DNA of 8,061 nt from Synergistaceae bacterium. GTDB taxonomy: Bacteria > Synergistota > Synergistia > Synergistales > Aminobacteriaceae. The stretch lies in NCBI GenBank assembly GCA_017446645.1, contig JAFSQO010000021.1, forward strand, positions 1 to 8,061. The letters run 5' to 3'. Under the pieces are notes generated by a model, which saw nothing but the letters and a program-made list of their open reading frames with translations, was not told where the DNA came from and ran no database searches. This document shows positions 1 through 5,412 of this stretch, piece after piece. Both the position numbers and the translations under genes were made by a program. The stretch's first letter is position 1. Each line of letters starts with the position of its first letter.

Positions 1-9
1 AGACACGGT

Positions 10-909
10 TCATTTCTCGTCATAACCCGAACGAGTCAATTTCATTTCAGCAAGTTCCATGATGAATAACGCTCCTGAAAGTATAACAGCACTTCCCATT
101 GGAGAGACTCCACGAGAGCGCAAATTTTTGTCCATGTTGAATATTGCCTCGATTCCTGAACTCGTCAACATACCGCCTGACTCGATAACATTTTTTGCTT
201 CGTCCTGAACTTTGATTAACTCCGTTATGCCTCCGTGAGCTGCGAGAGTTGAGTCCTGATTCTCTGCAATGATTTCTATTAGAGTATGAGTGCAGCGTTC
301 CCGAAAATTTAACTGCCCCTGGGTAGCCTTAAGTCTTCGCAATGACTCTACAGCTTTGAGGGTCATAGTATATCCGTGTTCGACTTCTCCCCTGCAGCCT
401 TCGATCCCATATGACAGATAGACCCGTTCGCCGTCAGTGAAAATTTTTTTGCCGCGCAGGTCTTCAAGGGGCCACAAATCCCGCTCAATAAGTCCTTCAG
501 CAAATGACGAAGCAGTCAAGACAAGAGCACCGGGAGTCAGTATCCTGTTCTGAGCAAGCAATCTGCCTGCAGCAGCACTCAAGAGGCCAAGCGATAATAT
601 GTGCCCTTTCAGTGAGAGCTTTCCCCGTGATGCCCGCAAGACATCATTGCGCCCTATTCTGCCCGGAGATATCATGATAGTGAATGCATCATCAGGTTTT
701 AATGCTTCACTGTCTGAACCTGCCGAAGCAAGATTAATGAAGCACTGGAATAACGACATTGCAGAATCTATCAGGCATTGATAATCGACTCCGTCAAGTG
801 CATTGTTATCAAGGGGCGTGATTAATCCTGGTTTGGGATATATTGACGCTGTATTTATGATTGACTTCACAGCAAGTTTCGCAGTGTTGAATATATATAT
901 TTCGTTCAA
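10..909 (-). CDS. citG: CitG-like triphosphoribosyl-dephospho-CoA synthase (divergent)
   Basis: The CitG/MdcB family makes 2'-(5''-triphosphoribosyl)-3'-dephospho-CoA from ATP and dephospho-CoA, the precursor of the prosthetic group of citrate lyase or malonate decarboxylase; it acts in the cytoplasm. The 299-residue length is normal for the family. Visible signatures are YPKPGLITP (24-32), a KGHILSLGLLSAAAG block (101-115), a GEVEHGY segment (174-180) and NMDKNLRSRGVSPMGSA (258-274). The last block normally reads SPGGSADLL; here it is SPMGSAVIL, so a Gly and the Asp are replaced. The start is TTG at 909, because the conserved N-terminal helix and PKPG motif need it and a GAGGTG ribosome site (921-926) lies 11 bases upstream. 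No lyase subunit, ligase or transferase gene is visible; partners could lie beyond base 1. It diverges from the oxidoreductase gene. The family call is fairly sure; the exact pathway is not shown. Confidence 0.78.
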   Translation of the reverse strand: MNEIYIFNTAKLAVKSIINTASIYPKPGLITPLDNNALDGVDYQCLIDSAMSLFQCFINLASAGSDSEALKPDDAFTIMISPGRIGRNDVLRASRGKLSLKGHILSLGLLSAAAGRLLAQNRILTPGALVLTASSFAEGLIERDLWPLEDLRGKKIFTDGERVYLSYGIEGCRGEVEHGYTMTLKAVESLRRLKATQGQLNFRERCTHTLIEIIAENQDSTLAAHGGITELIKVQDEAKNVIESGGMLTSSGIEAIFNMDKNLRSRGVSPMGSAVILSGALFIMELAEMKLTRSGYDEK

Positions 910-936
910 GATTTTATAAACACCTCATATTTTACT

Positions 937-963
937 TTGCAAAATTAAATTTATTGATAAAAT
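937..963 (+). promoter_or_regulatory. Candidate promoter for the oxidoreductase gene
   Basis: The 96-base divergent spacer is very AT-rich. TGATAAAAT (955-963) resembles an extended -10 element. A poor -35 (TTGCAA, 937-942) sits only 15 bases upstream, so the extended -10 would have to compensate. Transcription would start near base 970, leaving a short leader with the AAAGGAGG ribosome site at 988-995. In sequence this AT-rich, several other hexamers could be chosen. Confidence 0.33.
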
Positions 964-1005
964 TTATTTTACACTCGAAAATTTTTTAAAGGAGGAGATT
1001 TTTTT

Positions 1006-2592
1006 ATGCAGCTTACCTTAAAGGGCCTTGCTGATGTTCAGGCGTGGCAGAAGGCAGGGATAAGGCTCCCTAAGAACGACCAGCAGAAGATGAGGGACTT
1101 GACCGCAAAGAATCCTGTATGGGTTCACTTCGGTGCAGGCAATATCTTCAGGGGATTCATAGCAGCGTTACAGCAGGATTTACTCGACAAAGGACTTGCT
1201 GAGGCAGGTATCATCGCGGCAGAAACTTTTGACTACGACATAATCAAGAAGATTTATGACCCGTTCGATAACTTGACATTAATGGTGACTCTGAGAGCTT
1301 CCGGCGAACTCGACAAGAATATCATTGCATCGATAGCTCAGGGGATCAGGGCCGACAGTTCTGACTCAGCTGAATGGGAGAAACTGCGCGCTATCTTCGT
1401 AAAGCCTTCTCTCCAGATGATAAGCTACACTATCACAGAAAAAGGCTATGCACTCAGGGACATGAAGGGCGAGTTAATGCCCGTTGTAGTTCAGGACATG
1501 AAGGCAGGCCCCGACAAACCCAAGCACGCAATGAGCGTTACGGCTTCGCTTTTACTCGACAGGTTCAGGGCAGGAGCAAAACCTATTGCAGTCGTCAGCA
1601 TGGATAACTGTTCACACAACGGCGAGAAATTACGCAACTCTGTCCTCGAAGTCGCAAAGGCATGGGTCGACAACTCACTCGTTGACAAAGAATTTTATGC
1701 ATGGCTCAGTGATGAGTCTCAGGTCAGTTTCCCTTGGAGCATGATTGACAAGATTACCCCAAGACCTGCTGAAATTGTCGAAGAGCAGCTGAAGTCACTC
1801 GGAGTCGAGAACATGAGTCCAGTAATCACGAGCCGAAACACCTACATTGCACCGTTCGTGAATGCCGAGGCCCCTCAGTATCTCGTAATCGAGGACAAAT
1901 TCCCGAATGGCAGACCAGCTCTTGAGAAGGCCGGAGTCTACATGACTGACAGAGATACAGTAAACAAGACGGAACGCATGAAGGTTACAACATGCCTGAA
2001 TCCTCTGCACACTGCGCTTGCTGTCTACGGCTGTATGCTTGGCTACACAAAGATCGCTGACGAGATGGGCGACCCTGAGCTTAAAAAGTTAGTTGAACTT
2101 ATCGGCTACAAAGAAGGACTCCCAGTCGTAACTGACCCCAAAATTCTTGACCCTAAGAAATTCATTGACGAAGTTGTAGGCGAGAGATTACCCAACGCAT
2201 TCTTACCTGACACGCCCCAGAGAATCGCAACTGACACGTCGCAGAAAATTCCCGTAAGATTTGGCGAGACCCTCAAGAGTTACGTTGCTGACAAATCACT
2301 CGACATCCATTCATTGACGGCGATACCTCTTGCGCTTGCCGGGTGGCTGCGTTATCTTTCAGGACTTGACGACAAGGGCGAGTCAATGGCAGTGAGTGCT
2401 GACCCAATGCTTGAGAATTTGCAGGCGGAACTCAAGAAACCTGACGGCCTGAAGAATATTTTGAGCAACGCAAACATTTTTGGTGTGAACCTTTACGAGG
2501 CAGGATTAGCCGACAAAGTAGAGAGTTTATACAGCGAGTTAAGTGCAGGCCCCGGAGCAGTCCGAGCAACACTGAAGAAGTATTTGGCGTAA
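1006..2592 (+). CDS. Mannitol dehydrogenase family oxidoreductase, probably fructuronate reductase (D-mannonate oxidoreductase)-like
   Basis: This is a cytoplasmic NAD(P)-dependent polyol/uronate oxidoreductase of the long-chain mannitol dehydrogenase family, whose members interconvert fructuronate and mannonate, tagaturonate and altronate, or fructose and mannitol. Visible motifs are the nucleotide-binding loop FGAGNIFRG (42-50), SMDNCSHNG (198-206, matching the family's cDNxxxNG strand), KITPRP (249-254) and the catalytic block KVTTCLNPLH (326-335), followed by QKIPVRFGETLK (413-424). At 528 residues it is somewhat longer than typical bacterial mannitol 2-dehydrogenases and matches the longer uronate-type members. 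The Lys-to-Asn spacing is one residue longer than in classical K-x4-N-x2-H enzymes, apparently a subfamily trait. The ATG start has AAAGGAGG at 988-995, ten bases upstream. No hexuronate isomerase or dehydratase gene is in the window, so the substrate is not fixed. The gene appears monocistronic, ending at a hairpin. Confidence 0.85.
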   Translation: MQLTLKGLADVQAWQKAGIRLPKNDQQKMRDLTAKNPVWVHFGAGNIFRGFIAALQQDLLDKGLAEAGIIAAETFDYDIIKKIYDPFDNLTLMVTLRASGELDKNIIASIAQGIRADSSDSAEWEKLRAIFVKPSLQMISYTITEKGYALRDMKGELMPVVVQDMKAGPDKPKHAMSVTASLLLDRFRAGAKPIAVVSMDNCSHNGEKLRNSVLEVAKAWVDNSLVDKEFYAWLSDESQVSFPWSMIDKITPRPAEIVEEQLKSLGVENMSPVITSRNTYIAPFVNAEAPQYLVIEDKFPNGRPALEKAGVYMTDRDTVNKTERMKVTTCLNPLHTALAVYGCMLGYTKIADEMGDPELKKLVELIGYKEGLPVVTDPKILDPKKFIDEVVGERLPNAFLPDTPQRIATDTSQKIPVRFGETLKSYVADKSLDIHSLTAIPLALAGWLRYLSGLDDKGESMAVSADPMLENLQAELKKPDGLKNILSNANIFGVNLYEAGLADKVESLYSELSAGPGAVRATLKKYLA

Positions 2593-2602
2593 GAAAAAAA
2601 TT

Positions 2603-2630
2603 ACCTCCTCGCAGAACTTCACGGGGAGGT
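2603..2630. terminator. Bidirectional intrinsic terminator between convergent genes
   Basis: ACCTCCTC (2603-2610) pairs with GGGGAGGT (2623-2630), eight pairs including one G-T wobble, with a 12-base loop. On the minus strand the stem is followed by AATTTTTTTCTT, a good U-tract for the Sel1-repeat gene. On the plus strand it is followed by the weaker GTTAATTTCTTT for the oxidoreductase gene, whose stop codon lies about ten bases upstream. Confidence 0.75.
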
Positions 2631-2674
2631 GTTAATTTCTTTGATTAATTTAGTTATTGGCTACTTGCTTGAAT

Positions 2675-3322
2675 TTACCAGCAATAGGGTCCTTTTGCTC
2701 TTACTTTTGCTCTTGCTGCTTTTACTCTTCTTGCCTTTGCAAATCTTACTGCCTTTTTGCCGACTTTCCTGGGTGCCTTGACGAATTTGGGTGCCGGTTT
2801 CTGTGAGCATGAAGAAATGAACTGCATCTCTTTCTCTTTTGCCTGCTCGGCTGCATAATGGGCATCAAGGAACTTCTTTGCTTCAGCATGTCCGCCGCAA
2901 GCTGCTGCTCTGAGCCACTTTAAGCCTGCTGTCTCGTTCTGGGCAAGTCCCTCACCGTAGTAAACTTTCTTGCCGAATAAGTACTGGGCTTCTCTGTTGC
3001 CGCGTACTGCTGCACGTCTGAGCCACTTTGCTGCCAGGGCATCATTCTTCTCAACGCCTCTGCCCTCGTTGTACATGACTGCTACAAAGAACTGTGCACA
3101 GGGATGACCGCAACCTGCTGCCTTTGAGTACCACTTGAAAGCCTCGGCATCATCTTTTGCTACAGAAACACCATGCTCGTAAATATAACCGAGCTTCATC
3201 TGAGCTTCAACATCTCCGTAGATTGCCTTCTCCTTGAGGCAACTGAACTGCTCAGGGGACATTGCAAGAGCTGCACCAGCTGTAAGGACGACTAATAAAA
3301 ACGCAACAGTTAACTTCTTCAT
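2675..3322 (-). CDS. Exported Sel1-repeat protein with basic C-terminal tail
   Basis: A Sec signal peptide is clear: MKK, a hydrophobic core and a likely cut after AALA at residue 20. Three Sel1-type TPR-like repeats follow, at about 33-69, 70-105 and 106-141, each about 36 residues with the G-x-x-x-A-Q/A-F/Y...W-x-x-A-A pattern. A partial fourth runs at 142-157. Sel1 repeats form helical solenoids used as protein-binding scaffolds. After residue 175 the chain turns strongly basic (Lys/Arg/Ala/Val rich to 211) and ends in GPYCW. Such a tail in an exported protein could bind anionic envelope polymers or nucleic acid; this is inference. The ATG start has TGGAGG, with GGAGG at 3333-3337 ten bases upstream. 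It is transcribed divergently from the DUF362 gene, whose signal peptide is similar. The specific function is unknown. Confidence 0.85.
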   Translation of the reverse strand: MKKLTVAFLLVVLTAGAALAMSPEQFSCLKEKAIYGDVEAQMKLGYIYEHGVSVAKDDAEAFKWYSKAAGCGHPCAQFFVAVMYNEGRGVEKNDALAAKWLRRAAVRGNREAQYLFGKKVYYGEGLAQNETAGLKWLRAAACGGHAEAKKFLDAHYAAEQAKEKEMQFISSCSQKPAPKFVKAPRKVGKKAVRFAKARRVKAARAKVRAKGPYCW

Positions 3323-3380
3323 AATAAAAAAGCCTCCATGTATTAAATAAATTTTTTTAACTCATGTATCTCTATAATTC

Positions 3381-3395
3381 TTTATCACAGATAAA
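3381..3395. repeat. Short inverted repeat in the divergent spacer
   Basis: TTTATC (3381-3386) and GATAAA (3390-3395) are perfect arms around ACA. The site lies about 60 bases upstream of the Sel1-repeat gene, within its likely promoter or leader. There is no adjacent T-run suited to termination, so an operator is possible; chance in AT-rich DNA is also possible. Confidence 0.3.
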
Positions 3396-3479
3396 TATAT
3401 TTTTTTCCTCGAAAAGCAAATTAAGTATTTTACGCAAATTTATATGCTGCATTTACGTTCTTGCTTTAAGTTCGTTTAG

Positions 3480-3510
3480 TTGACGTAAACTTTACTTTAA
3501 CGTTTATATT
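3480..3510 (+). promoter_or_regulatory. Candidate promoter of the DUF362-permease operon
   Basis: TTGACG (3480-3485) matches five of six consensus -35 bases. TTTATA (3503-3508, 17-base spacer) or TATATT (3505-3510, 19-base spacer) could be the -10. Transcription would begin near 3516, giving a leader of about 33 bases that carries AAGGGAGA (3529-3536). A perfect 5-1-5 palindrome, GTAAACTTTAC (3485-3495), lies inside the spacer, where a repressor could block the polymerase. Confidence 0.5.
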
Positions 3511-3548
3511 ATGCAAAAATTATTTTGGAAGGGAGAATTTTCTAAATC

Positions 3549-4475
3549 ATGAAAAAGTTATTAGCTGCATCATTACTCGTTGCTCTTTTTGCTGGTGTTT
3601 CATTCGCTGAGTCTCAGGTCTTCTTCACAAAGAATATTTCACCTGCAGGACTTATGGCAGTTTATAACGCTCTTGGCCGGGAGGCTTCAGGCAAAGTCGC
3701 GGTCAAGCTCAGTACAGGAGAGGCAGGCAACACTCACTATTTATCACCGGAATTAATAGGGGAACTCGTCAAGAAAGTCAACGGAACTATAGTCGAATGC
3801 AACACTGCTTACGGCGGTTCGCGTTCAGAGACAGCACTTCACAGACAGGTCATTGAGGATCACGGCTTCAATAAGATTGCAAAAGTCGACATCATGGACG
3901 AAGAAGGCGATGTTGAACTTCCTGTAACTGGAGGAAAACACTTAAAGTTTGACGCAGTAGGTTCGCACTTCAAGAATTATGATTTTGTGTTAGTCCTGAG
4001 TCACTTCAAGGGCCATGCAATGGGAGGCTTCGGCGGAGCATTAAAGAATATCTCAATCGGAATAGCTTCATCAAGAGGCAAGGTAATTATCCACACGGCA
4101 GGCACTAAAGAGTCCGGCTCAATCTGGTATGATAAACAAGATGATTTTCTGGAGTCAATGGCAGAGGCAGCAAAAGCAGTGTCTGACTCGCTCGATAACG
4201 GTAAAAGAATCATGTACATCAGCGTCATGAATCACTTAAGCGTTGATTGTGACTGCGACGGAAATCCTGCAGCTCCTGACATGCACGATATTGGCATTCT
4301 CGGCTCTCTTGACCCTGTTGCCCTCGACCAGGCTTGCGTTGATTTAGTCTACAAAGCTCCGGACGGTCAGTCATTAATTAACCGTATGGAATCACGTCAC
4401 GGAATTCACACAGTCGAACACGCAGCAGCAATCGGACTCGGTTCGCGCGAATATAATCTGGTGAGCCTTGATTAA
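3549..4475 (+). CDS. Exported DUF362-family protein (putative metal or Fe-S centre protein)
   Basis: The 308-residue protein begins with a Sec signal peptide (MKK, hydrophobic core, predicted cut after SFA at residue 20), with no lipobox. The rest matches the DUF362 family, annotated as uncharacterised Fe-S centre proteins: SHFKGHAMGGFGGALKN (151-167), then ASSRGK, the VDCDCDGNP segment (232-240), and DIGILGSLDPVALDQAC (247-263). Cysteines are few: 84, 234, 236 and 263, with several histidines including 152 and 156, a plausible metal-ligand set. Many DUF362 proteins also carry a 4Fe-4S ferredoxin domain with CxxCxxC motifs; none is present here. The ATG start has AAGGGAGA at 3529-3536. The end overlaps the permease gene by eight bases, suggesting coupled translation and a shared role at the envelope. 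The biochemical activity is unknown; the family call is secure. Confidence 0.88.
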   Translation: MKKLLAASLLVALFAGVSFAESQVFFTKNISPAGLMAVYNALGREASGKVAVKLSTGEAGNTHYLSPELIGELVKKVNGTIVECNTAYGGSRSETALHRQVIEDHGFNKIAKVDIMDEEGDVELPVTGGKHLKFDAVGSHFKNYDFVLVLSHFKGHAMGGFGGALKNISIGIASSRGKVIIHTAGTKESGSIWYDKQDDFLESMAEAAKAVSDSLDNGKRIMYISVMNHLSVDCDCDGNPAAPDMHDIGILGSLDPVALDQACVDLVYKAPDGQSLINRMESRHGIHTVEHAAAIGLGSREYNLVSLD

Positions 4476-5376
4476 GATTCTTCACAGGGAATTTATTTAT
4501 CTCTGGTACTATTTCACGTTACAGCTTGAGCAGATTTATTTTTACTGGCTTGCTGGACTTGCAATAGGCTCGTTTGTCTCAGTTTTCGGCAAGAAAAAGA
4601 TTCATGAGATATTCGCCTCACTCAGCAACAAAAAATTAAGTCTGTTCGGAATAGTTCCTGCGTGCATTCTGGGAATTGCTTCGCCCCTTTGCATGTACGG
4701 GACTATTCCTGTGGCTGCTTCGTTCTCAGAAAAGGGAATGAGGGAGGATTGGCTTGCATCGTTCATGATGGCCTCGATTCTCCTGAACCCTCAGCTCATA
4801 ATCTACAGCACTGCACTTGGCCGGACTGCCTTGCTTGTGAGAATAATCTCGTGCTTCATGTGTGGAATTTGCGCGGGACTTGCTGTGTATGTATATAATT
4901 GTAGGACTGCAAAGAGCTTTTTCAACTTTACGGGACTTTATGAGACATCAGACCGAGACACTGACCCGAATTTATTGATTCGCTACGTGAAAAATTTCTG
5001 GCGCAACGTCAAAGCTACGGGGTTATATTTTCTGCTGGGAATTTTCTTGACTGCGTTATTTATGCGCTACGTTCCTGCTGAGTCATTCGCAAGATTATTC
5101 GGACGCAAAAACGGCTTCGGGGTTCTCATGGCGGCAACTATCGGGGTTCCGCTTTATGCCTGCGGTGGAGGGACTATCCCATTGTTGATTCAGTGGCTTG
5201 CTGACGGTATGAGTATGGCATCGGCAAGTGCTTTCATGATTACAGGCCCGGCTACGAAGATTACGAACTTGGGCGCACTGAAGATTGTTCTGGGAGGCTG
5301 GAAATTTGCAGCGTATCTTGCCTTTGTAATTATTTATTCACTGATTAATGGCTTTATTGTTGAGCTTCTCACGTGA
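4468..5376 (+). CDS. ArsP/YraQ-type permease (PF03773-like), putative metal or organometal transporter
   Basis: This is an integral membrane protein of 302 residues with about eight hydrophobic segments (roughly 24-40, 57-72, 95-116, 123-143, 185-202, 217-241, 251-270 and 275-299). It has two related halves: ASPLCMYGTIPVAASFSEKG (71-90) and GVPLYACGGGTIPLL (226-240) are each followed by a small-residue helix, LASFMMASILLNPQ or SAFMITGPATKIT. This pseudo-repeat is characteristic of the DUF318/ArsP_1 permeases; ArsP itself exports trivalent organoarsenicals, and other members are linked to metal efflux. Cys75 and Cys232 lie in the two motif loops. The start is taken as TTG at 4468, overlapping the DUF362 gene by eight bases, with only a weak GGTGAG upstream (4460-4465); no ATG lies nearby in frame before the first membrane segment, so the exact start is uncertain. 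The substrate cannot be read from sequence. Confidence 0.82.
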   Translation: MIKILHREFIYLWYYFTLQLEQIYFYWLAGLAIGSFVSVFGKKKIHEIFASLSNKKLSLFGIVPACILGIASPLCMYGTIPVAASFSEKGMREDWLASFMMASILLNPQLIIYSTALGRTALLVRIISCFMCGICAGLAVYVYNCRTAKSFFNFTGLYETSDRDTDPNLLIRYVKNFWRNVKATGLYFLLGIFLTALFMRYVPAESFARLFGRKNGFGVLMAATIGVPLYACGGGTIPLLIQWLADGMSMASASAFMITGPATKITNLGALKIVLGGWKFAAYLAFVIIYSLINGFIVELLT

Positions 5377-5384
5377 AAATTTAT

Positions 5385-5406
5385 GGGGAAGCTGTTGGGC
5401 CTCCCC
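5385..5406 (-). terminator. Weak hairpin terminator between convergent genes
   Basis: GGGGA (5385-5389) can pair with TCCCC (5402-5406), with one further pair beyond a mismatch. On the minus strand the stem is followed by ATAAATTTT, a poor U-tract, placing it just after the 722-residue gene's stop. On the plus strand no T-run follows. It may still serve both convergent transcripts with help from other factors. Confidence 0.42.
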
Positions 5407-5412
5407 TGTAGA

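Noticed and set aside
1374..2010. Open frames of 65-77 codons on both strands inside the oxidoreductase gene
   Set aside because: They overlap a gene with clear family motifs and have no recognisable domains or ribosome sites; they are by-products of its codon use.
3349..3402. AT-rich tracts such as ATTTTTTTAA and ATATATTTTTTTCC as terminators
   Set aside because: No GC-rich stem precedes either run, and both lie upstream of divergent genes where a terminator is not expected.
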